DNA of 64,000 nucleotides from Cryobacterium melibiosiphilum (GCF_003602235.1 NZ_QZVS01000078.1:1-64000); one strand, 5' to 3'. Positions 8,303 through 16,759 are shown, numbered from the stretch's first letter. Notes: generated by a model not told the origin, from the letters alone. Program-made: numbers and translations.

Positions 8303-8506
8303 GGGCTCTACTGGTCGCTTGAATATCTCACCCTGGCCGTCTGGGCGAAGCCGGAGGACGTACCCCTGCGGCAGCTGGAGATCGGTGTGCTCTCGGGCTT
8401 GCGGCCACCGCTCAACCTGACGGATGTCCCGCAGCCGTGGCCACACCTCAGGGCAGCACGTAAGGCCTTGGCCGATGAGGCGCGAAGGTGGCAGCGCAGC
8501 GGTTGA
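8303..8506 (+). pseudogene. C-terminal remnant, possibly of a GIY-YIG nuclease-like protein
   Basis: After an in-frame stop the plus strand encodes 67 residues of convincing protein character: YWSLEYLTLAVWAKPEDVPL, then EIGVLSGLRPPLNLTDV, then PWPHLRAARKALADEARRW and a stop. The PPLNL segment followed by a basic helix resembles the end of GIY-YIG family proteins of actinobacteria. There is no ATG and a TGA lies at 8300-8302, so the N-terminal part has been lost. The family name is a tentative memory of the pattern. Together with the remnant at 8079-8192 it shows that 8.0-8.6 kb is a gene graveyard. Confidence 0.4.
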
Positions 8507-8533
8507 CAGCTGCTTTGTGAACCGCACGCCCGA

Positions 8534-8582
8534 CGAGCGAGAGTTCGCTCGCCATCACGCCCGGCCCCGTTCTTCTGGGGCC
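8534..8582. terminator. Two adjacent stem-loops behind the 8640-10072 gene pair
   Basis: One perfect 7-bp stem, CGAGCGA/TCGCTCG with a GAGT loop (8534-8551), is followed by a 6-bp stem GGCCCC/GGGGCC (8563-8582). They lie 58 bp beyond the stop of the minus-strand gene that ends at 8640, where its terminator would be expected. No U-run is present. The rest of 8507-8639 shows nothing else I can support. Confidence 0.4.
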
Positions 8583-8639
8583 AGTCGTGGAACTTGCCAC
8601 CCGGGCGCCCGCTCAGTGGGATTGCTGTGCGTCGCCGTG

Positions 8640-9476
8640 TCAGTTGCCCGGGGTGTGGTTTCGGTGCTTCCCGGTGAACCACAGGCCGGTCACATTCGAC
8701 CTGCGATAGGTGCCCAGAAATCCGACGGGTCTGACAATGACGTCAACGCGCCACGACCACTGCCCGACGTCGGGCAATTTCTTCGCCTGAGTATCGAGGT
8801 CGATGTACCAGGCATCCATCGTGTCCGTCAGAAAGACGGCCCGGCGGTCCGCGCGCGAAACTACCGAAATGGTCGCGTTCGGGTCGGGTTTTCCGCTCTC
8901 ACCGGAATGACCGGTCAAGTGCAGCGGATCTCCCCCGCCCTGGAAGTATTTCGATCCCGAACGCTCCACAACCGCTTGAGCATCGATCTTCCACCGCTCC
9001 CATGCGGGTGAAAGCGGCATACGTTGTTCCGGCCACTCCGCCCACCAGATGCATTCCGGGTTGAGGAAGGCGGGCTGACCGTGCAGGAGCCACGAGAGGT
9101 ACGCGTCCAGGTTTCCATCACGGTCCCACACCTCGGAGATGAGCGAGAGCGTCGGGTCGTCGACTGGTTTTCCCGCGTCGTACCACCACCGCAGCCCTCT
9201 GTCCGGGTGCGCCCATCCCAGTCGATGCAGCAGCAGGTAATGCAGCGCCGCCCAGTAGCCGAGGGACTGCGCATGAACGTCATCTGCCTGCGGCGCGGCA
9301 GGAACAGTGTGGCCCGAGAGCGGGGCCGCCAAGGCTTGGAACACGCCGGGAACGCCCCAAAACCACTCATACTGACCCCCGAGTTGTGCTTCACGGCGGC
9401 ACCCTGCGTCTTCGGCGAGACGGAGATCGGCCTCGCTGTTGAATCGCTGCCGCTCGAGGATGAAGTGATTCGTCAC
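8640..9476 (-). CDS. Hypothetical protein (278 aa)
   Basis: I do not recognise a family. The protein is soluble in appearance, has no signal peptide or membrane segment, and is rich in tryptophan and tyrosine (YEWFWGVPG, RWWYDAG, CIWWAEWPE). The start is GTG (MTNHFILERQ), two bases after the TGA of the HD hydrolase gene, so it is almost certainly co-transcribed and possibly translationally coupled with it. Codon use is the normal high-GC pattern. Confidence 0.6.
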   Translation of the reverse strand: MTNHFILERQRFNSEADLRLAEDAGCRREAQLGGQYEWFWGVPGVFQALAAPLSGHTVPAAPQADDVHAQSLGYWAALHYLLLHRLGWAHPDRGLRWWYDAGKPVDDPTLSLISEVWDRDGNLDAYLSWLLHGQPAFLNPECIWWAEWPEQRMPLSPAWERWKIDAQAVVERSGSKYFQGGGDPLHLTGHSGESGKPDPNATISVVSRADRRAVFLTDTMDAWYIDLDTQAKKLPDVGQWSWRVDVIVRPVGFLGTYRRSNVTGLWFTGKHRNHTPGN

Positions 9477-9478
9477 GC

Positions 9479-10072
9479 TCAGACGCCACTCAGTTGATCG
9501 ACATACGCGCTGGCGCGTGGTGTTTGGTGCTCCTCAAGAATCGCCGCGAGGGTCGTGCCCAACAGCCGGGCCGAGTTCTCGTACTTCTCCGTGAGGCGCG
9601 CCCGCGCCGCGTCCGTCAGCTTGGCCTGACGCGCGGGGTCGGCGTTGTGCGAGATGTCGGCCCGCTTCACGATCAGGGCGAGCGGGTCGGCCGCCACGCG
9701 GGCCATCGACTCGGCGAGCGGCTCCCCGGCACGCTTGGTGATGGCATCCACTGCCGTGACGACGTGCTCTTCGAAGCCGAGGGTGCGCAGGTAATCGAGG
9801 GTGACGGCCGTGTCTTCGACCACGTCGTGCAGCACGGCCACGATCTTCTCGTCATCGGTGGTCACCCGACGCATCACGGCGAGCGGGTGGCAAATATACG
9901 AGACGCCGAGCTTGTCGCGCTGGCCGGCGTGCGCCGACCGGGCCAGGTTCACCGCGGCGTCCAGCATTGTCGCGTGTGGCGTTGCGAGCAGAAACTCAGC
10001 GACGGCGGCCTGCACCTCGGCCAGTGTGTGGTCGAGGAGCTTCTTCGGCGCGGGCAGGTCGGGGGTGGTCAT
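9479..10072 (-). CDS. HD-domain (p)ppGpp hydrolase-like protein (SpoT/MESH1 hydrolase domain)
   Basis: This 197-residue protein consists only of the HD hydrolase fold found at the N-terminus of RelA/SpoT proteins. Diagnostic residues are present: AHAGQRDK with H48, YICHPLAVM with H62, and the HDVVEDT box (H82, D83, E86, D87). Stand-alone small alarmone hydrolases such as MESH1 cleave the 3'-pyrophosphate of (p)ppGpp, and MESH1 can also dephosphorylate NADPH. No synthetase domain is attached. The ATG at 10072 has AAGGAG eight bases upstream. It leads a two-gene unit with the hypothetical gene at 8640-9476. Confidence 0.75.
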   Translation of the reverse strand: MTTPDLPAPKKLLDHTLAEVQAAVAEFLLATPHATMLDAAVNLARSAHAGQRDKLGVSYICHPLAVMRRVTTDDEKIVAVLHDVVEDTAVTLDYLRTLGFEEHVVTAVDAITKRAGEPLAESMARVAADPLALIVKRADISHNADPARQAKLTDAARARLTEKYENSARLLGTTLAAILEEHQTPRASAYVDQLSGV

Positions 10073-10095
10073 GGTAGTGCTCCTTGTTCTTCTGA

Positions 10096-10872
10096 TCAGG
10101 GAAGGTACGGGCCCAGAACCCGGGCCGTGGTGAGAGCGAGCTTGCGGTGGATCGAGTCGTAGCAGGGCATCAGCTCGGTGGCGCCCATCACGGTGTGGAT
10201 CACACCGGCCGAATCGAAGATGGCGATCGGCTCGAGGTTGCGCAGCAGCGCCCAGAACGGCTGGAAGAAGTGCACGGGCCGCCCGGTCGAGGCGATCTGG
10301 GCATCCGCTTCGCGCGCGTACTCGTCTCGGGCCGCGATCGCCGACGGGAACCCCTGAAAATAGGGGCAGTCGGGGTCGTCATAGGGGTTCATCGGCGCCG
10401 GAACCGCGCACCACTCGTGCCGGTCGTCGACCGCGGTGGCGAGCGCACTGGCGATCACCCGGTAGCTGAGTGAGTGCGGCGTGGTGACCGGCACGGCCTT
10501 GGGGATGCCGAGGCCGGCCCCCACCTCGATGCGCTTCACGGTCTCGTGCGGGCTGACCGCCGCCATCATCTCGATCCAGCTGATGCTCGTGACCACGCCG
10601 TTGACGAGGTACTTGCAGCCGCCCACCAGGTCCCACTGGATGCTCATGCTGTCCTGCTCATCGTGCAGCAGCACCAGGCGGCCCTCGCCGGCAACCTCAT
10701 GGCCCGAGATGCGCAGGTGCGGATGCCGCCGCACCAGTTCGCTCGCGATCCACCAGATCTGCGCGGTGAGAAATCGATCCGCCGGCGGGGTATATTCCTC
10801 GTAACCGTCGTCGCCGCCGTCGTGGTCAGTGACGAAGTTGTCACCGGAATCGTTCGATACCGCGCCACTCAT
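10096..10872 (-). CDS. Hypothetical protein coupled to the ADP-ribosylglycohydrolase fusion
   Basis: This 258-residue protein has an acidic N-terminal tail (about 30 residues) and no membrane segment; I recognise no family. Its ATG overlaps the stop of the ADP-ribosylglycohydrolase/phosphatase gene by four bases, so the two are translated from one message and probably work together. The downstream gap to the HD hydrolase gene is only 23 bp, so all four minus-strand genes from 12347 to 8640 may be one transcript. Confidence 0.6.
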   Translation of the reverse strand: MSGAVSNDSGDNFVTDHDGGDDGYEEYTPPADRFLTAQIWWIASELVRRHPHLRISGHEVAGEGRLVLLHDEQDSMSIQWDLVGGCKYLVNGVVTSISWIEMMAAVSPHETVKRIEVGAGLGIPKAVPVTTPHSLSYRVIASALATAVDDRHEWCAVPAPMNPYDDPDCPYFQGFPSAIAARDEYAREADAQIASTGRPVHFFQPFWALLRNLEPIAIFDSAGVIHTVMGATELMPCYDSIHRKLALTTARVLGPYLP

Positions 10873-12347
10873 GCTCGGGCTCCCTCGGTGTTCGGGCCCT
10901 GGTGGGGGCTATCTGTGTTCGCTTCAGCTAACCGTACGACCGCGTCGCGCAGAAAGCGCTTCGGTGCCGCGGCCGGCAGGGCCGCGATGACCTCGGCGAG
11001 CGCCCGGTCAATCGGCACTCCACGGTGCACGGCGGCATACAACGCCGCGACCGACGGCGTGCGGCTCTGCGCCTGCGCGCAGTGCAGCAGCACCGTGTGC
11101 CCCTCCGCCCGCAGCGCGGCAACGACCTGCACGGTGTCGAGCAGCACGACGTCGAGATTGGGGTTCTTCGCCGGGTCGTCGTCGTCGATCAGGCGCACCT
11201 CCACGCGGTGACGGATGCGCGTGGGCACCTGCTTCGTTCCCACCCGACAGAGCGACACCACGGCGTCGATCTCGGCCGACAGCGCATCGAGGGCTCCGGC
11301 AGCGCCGAGCCACACGCCGTCGTCGTGCGGGTGCCGCACGAGGGTGGAGACGTCACCCAGGTAGGCGTAGTCGACGCTTTCCGCCTGCGCGTGGGCGAGG
11401 TCTGGGGTGGCGCTCGAGCCGAGACGCAGAAGGTCGGCCGCGGTCAGCCCCGGCCAGCCGTGCACGATGCGGCGCCACTCCGCGGGAACAGCGGACGCAC
11501 CCCAGCGCGCCCCGAGCAACCCGCCGGCAATCGCCGCCACGGTGTCGGTGTCGCGTCCGCCGCGCACGGCCGCGTCGAGGGCCAGACGCAGGTGCGTCGC
11601 ATCCGTCGCGGGTGTGGTGACGATGGCCGACCAGGCGCCCTGCAGCGCTTCGACGACCCAGCCGTTACGGGCGAAGTCGGCCGGCCGGCTGGTTTCGGCG
11701 ACCGCGAACCGGCCCTCCCAGAGGGCGCGCCGGTCGGCTGGCAGTGCCGGCAGGCCGATGCGCAGGTCGAGCTCACCCTCGAGCACGGCGTGCCGGATGG
11801 CCAGGCACCAGAGCACGCAGGCGTCGCCGGCATCCGCTTCATAGTGCGTGAGGCTGCTGACCAGCCGCGCCGCCTCGGCGAGCGCCGCCGGGTCGTGCAG
11901 GTAGGCCAGTGCCACCGGGGCGGTGCGCATGAGCGAGCCGTTGCCGGCGCTGCGCCCGTGGCGGTCGTGGTGCGCCTTCGCCACCTGTCGCACCGCGGAT
12001 GCCGTGGGCTCGGTGCGGGAGAGCACCGCCCGCAGCTGCACCCCCACGTCGGGCGCCGTCTTCGCCCAGTCGACCCACTGGGCGACGATGCCGTCGAGCA
12101 CGGTCTCGTCGCGCAGGTCGAGGCCGGCCGCCGCCGCCCGGGCCAGCGGAATGGCCATGGAGGTGTCGTCGGTCCACTCCCCCGGCGCCCAGCCGAAGCC
12201 GCCGCCACCCTGCATGCGCACCGGAGTGTGATCGGGCAGGGGCGCACCGAATTCGTAGCCGGCGCCGAGGGCGTCGCCGCAGGCCAGGCCGAGGAGCACG
12301 CCGGCGGCGCGGTCGCGCTGGGCGGTGCTGAGTGTGGTGTGGGTCAT
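10869..12347 (-). CDS. ADP-ribosylglycohydrolase fused to a dual-specificity-phosphatase-like domain
   Basis: Residues 1 to about 310 form an ADP-ribosylglycohydrolase (DraG/ARH) domain with the metal-site motifs GDALG, WTDDTSMA, GNGSLMRTAP and GGRDTDTVAAIAGGLLGA. These enzymes remove ADP-ribose from proteins or small molecules using two magnesium ions. Residues 340 to 480 resemble a cysteine phosphatase of the dual-specificity type: the P-loop HCAQAQSRTPS supplies C423 and R429 of the CX5R signature. The gene has GGGGAG before its ATG and is divergent from an NrtR-like regulator, with a shared 90-bp promoter region. What the phosphatase part dephosphorylates is unknown; an ADP-ribose 1''-phosphate or phosphoprotein substrate is speculation. 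Confidence 0.85.
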   Translation of the reverse strand: MTHTTLSTAQRDRAAGVLLGLACGDALGAGYEFGAPLPDHTPVRMQGGGGFGWAPGEWTDDTSMAIPLARAAAAGLDLRDETVLDGIVAQWVDWAKTAPDVGVQLRAVLSRTEPTASAVRQVAKAHHDRHGRSAGNGSLMRTAPVALAYLHDPAALAEAARLVSSLTHYEADAGDACVLWCLAIRHAVLEGELDLRIGLPALPADRRALWEGRFAVAETSRPADFARNGWVVEALQGAWSAIVTTPATDATHLRLALDAAVRGGRDTDTVAAIAGGLLGARWGASAVPAEWRRIVHGWPGLTAADLLRLGSSATPDLAHAQAESVDYAYLGDVSTLVRHPHDDGVWLGAAGALDALSAEIDAVVSLCRVGTKQVPTRIRHRVEVRLIDDDDPAKNPNLDVVLLDTVQVVAALRAEGHTVLLHCAQAQSRTPSVAALYAAVHRGVPIDRALAEVIAALPAAAPKRFLRDAVVRLAEANTDSPHQGPNTEGARA

Positions 12348-12401
12348 CTGATCTCCCCTGAGAGTTTGTGCGAATATGATCTATTCCCACCGTAGCGCAC
12401 G

Positions 12402-12431
12402 TTGACAGAATAAGCGCGCTTCTGAGACAAT
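12402..12431 (+). promoter_or_regulatory. Promoter and candidate operator of the NrtR-like gene
   Basis: TTGACA (12402-12407) and GACAAT (12426-12431) are 18 bp apart and would start transcription at about 12438, the GTG start, giving a leaderless message. An inverted repeat CAGAA-N9-TTCTG (12406-12424) lies between the boxes and encloses AAGCGCGCTT. Binding by the adjacent regulator is inferred from symmetry and position in the divergent spacer. Confidence 0.5.
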
Positions 12432-12437
12432 TAGGGG

Positions 12438-13058
12438 GTGCCCATGTATCGAGACTCCGCCGAGAAGCTGCTGACCGACTATCCTCGCCCGTCCCTTGCG
12501 GTGGATACCGCGGTGCTCACGGTGACCGGGGGTGCGCTGTGCGTGGCACTCGTGCAGAACAGGGATGGCTGGCGCCTTCCCGGAACCTTTGTGCACGAAC
12601 GCGAGACTCTGGCCGATGCCGTGCTGCGCTCGCTGCGCGACAAGGCACACATCGAGGGGCTCCGGCCGCGCCAGCTGCACGTGTTCGATGCGCCCGGCCG
12701 GGACACCCGCGGCTGGGTGATTTCGGTGGCGCACCTCGTGGTTGTGCCAGCGGCATCCGTTGCCCATGTCCAGATGCGTCCGGTTACCGAGGCGCACGGC
12801 CTGGTCTTTGACCACGACAAAATCGTCGAGTTGGCGGCCCGCACCCTGCGAGCCCAGTATCGCGTCGCGCCCGACCCGGAGAGCCTGCTCGGGCCGCAGT
12901 TCACGCTGCTCGACCTGCTGCGGCTGCACTCGGCGATCGCGGGTGAGCCGCTGGGCAAAGACACCTTTCGGCGGCACATGCGCAGCCACCTGCTCGAAAC
13001 GGATGCCTACCAGCAGGGCCTCGTGGGCAAGCCCGCGAAGCTGTTTCGGCACGCGTAG
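12438..13058 (+). CDS. nrtR: NrtR-family transcriptional regulator (degenerate Nudix + winged helix)
   Basis: This 206-residue protein has an N-terminal Nudix fold (to about residue 140) and a C-terminal winged-helix part (FTLLDLLRLHSAIAG through GKPAKLFRHA) as in NrtR regulators. The Nudix box position (GTFVHERETLADAVLRSLRD) lacks the glutamates needed for catalysis, so it should sense a ligand instead of cleaving it. Known NrtR proteins bind ADP-ribose and leave their operators when it is abundant. It diverges from an ADP-ribosylglycohydrolase gene, whose product releases ADP-ribose; this suggests local feedback control. GTG at 12438 fits a leaderless start; ATG at 12444 is an alternative. 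Confidence 0.75.
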   Translation: MPMYRDSAEKLLTDYPRPSLAVDTAVLTVTGGALCVALVQNRDGWRLPGTFVHERETLADAVLRSLRDKAHIEGLRPRQLHVFDAPGRDTRGWVISVAHLVVVPAASVAHVQMRPVTEAHGLVFDHDKIVELAARTLRAQYRVAPDPESLLGPQFTLLDLLRLHSAIAGEPLGKDTFRRHMRSHLLETDAYQQGLVGKPAKLFRHA

Positions 13059-13086
13059 TCCCAAGGCGGGCTCTGGCTCGGGGCGG

Positions 13087-13190
13087 GCGGCGGCATAACT
13101 CCTGCTGGTCGTCGCGGCGGCAGAAAAGTTCCGCGGAATCACGGGCCTCCGTCGCGATCGCCCCACGATCAGCAGGAGTTATGCCGCCGC
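13087..13190. repeat. Palindrome-bounded dispersed element, copy A
   Basis: Inverted arms of 26 bp (containing GGCATAACTCCTGCT and its complement) enclose about 52 bp. The interior shares GAAAAGTTCCGCGGAA and CGGGCCTCCGT with copy B. It lies between the convergent ends of the NrtR-like gene and the peptide transporter operon, where it could also act as a terminator. It is one of seven copies in this window. Confidence 0.9.
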
Positions 13191-13218
13191 AGCGGCCGCC
13201 GCGCTCTCCGCGGCCGGC

Positions 13219-14910
13219 CTAGCTCGCCGCGTCGAGCGCCGGGATGTGCGGGATCGAGTCCAGCAGCATCCGCGTGTACTCGTGCTGCGGCGACGTGAAG
13301 ACGTCGACCACGGCGCCGCGCTCCACGATCTCCCCCGCCTTCATGACCACGATCTGGTCGGCGATCAGCCGCACCACGGCCAGGTCGTGCGAGATGAAGA
13401 GGTAGCTCAGCCCGAGCTCGGTCTGCAGTTTCATGAGCAGCTCGAGAATCTGCGCCTGCACCAGCACGTCGAGGGCCGAGACCGGCTCATCGCAGATGAT
13501 CAGGTCGGGCTCGAGGGCGAGCGCGCGGGCAATGGCGATGCGCTGGCGCTGCCCGCCCGAGAGCTCGGTCGCGAACCGGTCGTAGATGCTCGCGTCGAGC
13601 GCCACCATCTCGAGCAGGTCCATGGCCCGTTCCCGCCGGGCCGCCCGGTTGCCCAGGCGGTAGATCTTCAGTGGCTCCTCGAGAATCTCGCCGACACTCG
13701 CCATCGGGTTCAGTGAGGCGTAGGGGTCCTGAAAGATGGGCTGCACCTGCTTGCGCAGGCCCTTGAGGTCCCGGCCGCGCAGGTGCGCGATATTCGTGCC
13801 GTTGAACTCCACCAGGCCGCTCGTCGGCTCCTCCAGCCGCAGCGCGATGCGTGCCGTCGTGGACTTGCCAGAGCCCGATTCGCCGACGATCGCGAGCGTC
13901 GTGCCCCGGTGCAGGTCGAAGTTGACGCCGGTGACTGCCTTGAAGGTCGTGCGCTTGCCGTCGGTGTGGCTGCGCACGGTGTACTCCTTCACCAGGTCGC
14001 GCACGTGCAGAATCACCGACGCCTCGCCGATCTGGCCGGTCACGGCGGCCGGATTGATCGGCTTCATGCGGGCGGAGGCCAGCGATGGCGCGGATTCCAC
14101 CAGCCGGCGAGTGTACTCGTGCTGGGGATTGCGCAGAATCTGGGCCGACGGCCCCTGCTCCACGATGCGCCCCTTATTCATCACGATGACGGTTTCGGCG
14201 CGCTCGGCGGCAAGACCCAGGTCGTGGGTGACGAGGATCATCGCCGTACCGAGGTCGTGCGTCAGCGAACTGAGGTGGTCCAAAATGGTGCGCTGCACCG
14301 TCACGTCGAGCGCCGAGGTCGGCTCGTCGGCGATCAGCAGTTCGGGCTGGCAGGCGAGCCCGATCGCGATCAGGGCGCGCTGGCGCATCCCACCCGAGAA
14401 TTCGTGCGGGTACTGCCTCGCCCGGGCCGGTGCGTCGGGCAGGCCTGCCCGCGCCAGCAGCTCGTTGACCTTGCCGCGCACGTCTTTACGGGTCGCCTTG
14501 CCGTGCGCCAGCAGCACCTCGGCGAGCTGGTCGCCGACCCGCATCACCGGGTTGAGGTTGGACATCGGATCCTGCGGCACCAGACCAATGTGCTTGCCCC
14601 GGATGCCCCGCAACGCCTTCTCGGAGTAGCCCGCGATATCGGTGCCCCGAAAGAAGATTTCGCCGCTCGTCACATCGCCGTTGCCCGGCAGCAGGCCGAG
14701 CACCGCATTGACGGTGGTGGTCTTGCCCGAACCGGACTCCCCCACGATCGCGAGGGTTTCGCCGCGGTGGAGCGTGAAGCTCACGCCCTGCACCCCGCTC
14801 ACCCGGCCCATCTCGGTCGTGAAGTCCACGGCGAGATCGCGCACGTCGAGAATCACCTCACGCTCCCGGTGCGGGTCGACGGTTTCAGCAACGATCTGGG
14901 TGTCGCTCAT
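13219..14910 (-). CDS. Peptide ABC transporter, fused double ATP-binding subunit (DppD-DppF type)
   Basis: This 563-residue protein is a tandem of two oligopeptide-type ATPase domains. Each has Walker A (GESGSGKTTT in the first, GESGSGKSTT in the second), a signature (LSGGQRQR in the second, FSGGMRQR in the first) and Walker B with DEP. The C-terminal oligopeptide extension is present in both. It powers uptake of peptides through the two permeases encoded just upstream. The ATG at 14910 overlaps the permease stop by four bases, and the gene is last in the operon. Confidence 0.92.
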   Translation of the reverse strand: MSDTQIVAETVDPHREREVILDVRDLAVDFTTEMGRVSGVQGVSFTLHRGETLAIVGESGSGKTTTVNAVLGLLPGNGDVTSGEIFFRGTDIAGYSEKALRGIRGKHIGLVPQDPMSNLNPVMRVGDQLAEVLLAHGKATRKDVRGKVNELLARAGLPDAPARARQYPHEFSGGMRQRALIAIGLACQPELLIADEPTSALDVTVQRTILDHLSSLTHDLGTAMILVTHDLGLAAERAETVIVMNKGRIVEQGPSAQILRNPQHEYTRRLVESAPSLASARMKPINPAAVTGQIGEASVILHVRDLVKEYTVRSHTDGKRTTFKAVTGVNFDLHRGTTLAIVGESGSGKSTTARIALRLEEPTSGLVEFNGTNIAHLRGRDLKGLRKQVQPIFQDPYASLNPMASVGEILEEPLKIYRLGNRAARRERAMDLLEMVALDASIYDRFATELSGGQRQRIAIARALALEPDLIICDEPVSALDVLVQAQILELLMKLQTELGLSYLFISHDLAVVRLIADQIVVMKAGEIVERGAVVDVFTSPQHEYTRMLLDSIPHIPALDAAS

Positions 14911-15797
14911 TTCAGGGCGCCTTTCACTTTGACGGCACGGGAATCGTTGAAGCGCATGCCCACGATGGTGGCCGAGAGCACGAGCAGCAGAATCATCAGC
15001 GACGGGAACAGCGTCTGCCACCAGGCCGAGACGAGCACGCCGTCACGCTGGGCGCTCTGCAGGATGCGGCCCCACGACCAGGTGTCCGGGTCGCCGAGGC
15101 CGAGAAAGCTCAGCCCGGCTTCGGCGATGACCGCGCGCGCTCCGGTGAGCAGCGCGTTCACGATCAGCAGCGGGCTGACCATCGGCAAAATCTCCTTCAG
15201 CATGATGCGCAGCGGCGACGCCCCAATGGCGCGGGCGCCGTCGATGAACGGCATCGCGCTCACGACCAGGGCGTTGGAGCGAATCAGGCGGCAGATCTCG
15301 GGCCAGGAGAAGAACCCGATCACGAGCGTCAGGGTGACGATGCTCGGGCCGACCATCGCGGTCACCACGATCATCAGGGGCAGCAGGGGAAGGGAGAGCA
15401 TGACGTCGGTGATCGTGGTGATCACGGCATCCGCTTTCTTGAAATAGGCCGCGACGATGCCGAGGAAGGCTCCGATCGCCACCGCGAGCAGCCCGGCGAA
15501 GAGGGCGACCAGCAGGCTCATGCGGGTTCCCCAGACGACCTGGGCGAGCACGTCGAGCCCGAGTCCGTCGGTTCCAAACGGATGCGCGGCCGTGGGCGGC
15601 TGCAGAATGTCCGTTCCGAGGCCCGACGGGTAGGGCACGATCATCGGACCGAAAATGCCGATCAGAGCGAAGACGGCGAGCGTGCCGAGCGAGATGTAGC
15701 CCACCGGGCTGCTGAAGAACCGCCGCCAGGTGCGCTGCCGGGGACTCATCCCCCGCGTGAAGCTGGGTGCGGGCGTGTTGATGGCTTGAGTGGTCAT
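14907..15797 (-). CDS. Peptide ABC transporter permease (DppC type)
   Basis: This 296-residue inner-membrane permease has a DppC-type N-terminal cytoplasmic stretch, a first membrane helix near residue 35, and the BPD_transp_1 core with the EAA loop (GARAIGASPLRIMLKEILP) and AEAGLSFLGLG. It forms the channel with the DppB-type partner encoded just before it. The ATG at 15797 opens MTTQAINTPA and overlaps the preceding gene's stop. Confidence 0.92.
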   Translation of the reverse strand: MTTQAINTPAPSFTRGMSPRQRTWRRFFSSPVGYISLGTLAVFALIGIFGPMIVPYPSGLGTDILQPPTAAHPFGTDGLGLDVLAQVVWGTRMSLLVALFAGLLAVAIGAFLGIVAAYFKKADAVITTITDVMLSLPLLPLMIVVTAMVGPSIVTLTLVIGFFSWPEICRLIRSNALVVSAMPFIDGARAIGASPLRIMLKEILPMVSPLLIVNALLTGARAVIAEAGLSFLGLGDPDTWSWGRILQSAQRDGVLVSAWWQTLFPSLMILLLVLSATIVGMRFNDSRAVKVKGALK

Positions 15798-16759
15798 GCG
15801 CGATTCCCCGTTCGGAGTTTGGGGTCCAAAAGCAGGCAGACGAGGTCGGTGAGGAGGTTGGCGAGCACGACGGTGATGGCGAGCAGGATGAAGGCGCCCT
15901 GGAGAATCGGGAAGTCCTGCCGCCCGACCGCTTCGTAGATGAGCGAGCCGATGCCCGGGTAGGCGAACACCGTCTCGGTCAGCACCGCGCCGCCGACGAG
16001 GGTGCCGAGTTGCAGCCCCATCAGGGTGACCGCGGGGATCACGGCGTTGCGCAGCCCGTGGTTCCAGATCACGGCCTGCGACGACAGGCCGCGGGAGCGG
16101 GCGCTGCGAATGTAGTCGGCGCCGAGCACCTGCAGCATGTTCGTGCGCACCGTCAGCGCGTAGGGCCCGATGTTGATGAAGACGAGCGAGAGCAGGGGAA
16201 GGATCAGGTGGGAGATGACGCTGGCAAAGTACTGCGGGCCTTCGACGAAGGAGCTCACGGCGCCGCCGATCGGAAACCAGCCGAGCTTCAGGGCGAACAC
16301 CGCCAGCAGCAGCACGGCCAGGCTCGGAACGAACATGGCTTGGCCGGCCATTCCGAAGAAGCGCAGGGCCTGGTCGGGAAGGCCGTCGCGCTTCACCGCG
16401 GCGGCGACGCCGAGCGGGATGCCGACGACGAGGGTGATGAGAAAGGCGGATCCGGCCAGCAGCAGCGTCCACGGCATCCGGTCGAAGAGCACCTCGGTGA
16501 CCGGTGACTGCGAGTAGAACGAGGAGCCCAGGTTGCCCTGGATCAGTTGCCAGAGGAATAGGCCGTACTGGGTGATGAGCGGCTGGTCGAGGCCGTAGTC
16601 CGCCAGCAGCTTGGCTTCGAGTGCCGGGTCGTTGACCCCGTCGAGCATGAGGGTGGTCGGGCCGCCGGGAAGCAGCCGGAGCAGGAAGAAGGTGATGGTG
16701 ACGGCGATCCAGACGGCCAGAACAGCACGGCCGACACGGGAAACCACGTAGCGAGTCAT
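15794..16759 (-). CDS. Peptide ABC transporter permease (DppB type)
   Basis: This 321-residue protein starts with MTRYVVSRVGRAVLAVWIAV, the typical first helix of DppB permeases, followed by the LPGGP loop, a periplasmic domain, and the EAA loop (SARSRGLSSQAVIWNHGLRN). The C-terminal LLDPKLRTG is also typical. It pairs with the DppC-type gene, overlapping it by four bases. Confidence 0.92.
   Translation of the reverse strand: MTRYVVSRVGRAVLAVWIAVTITFFLLRLLPGGPTTLMLDGVNDPALEAKLLADYGLDQPLITQYGLFLWQLIQGNLGSSFYSQSPVTEVLFDRMPWTLLLAGSAFLITLVVGIPLGVAAAVKRDGLPDQALRFFGMAGQAMFVPSLAVLLLAVFALKLGWFPIGGAVSSFVEGPQYFASVISHLILPLLSLVFINIGPYALTVRTNMLQVLGADYIRSARSRGLSSQAVIWNHGLRNAVIPAVTLMGLQLGTLVGGAVLTETVFAYPGIGSLIYEAVGRQDFPILQGAFILLAITVVLANLLTDLVCLLLDPKLRTGNRA

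Noticed and set aside
12438-13058. Active Nudix hydrolase
   Set aside because: The Nudix box lacks the catalytic glutamates and the C-terminus is a winged helix, so a regulator is the better call.
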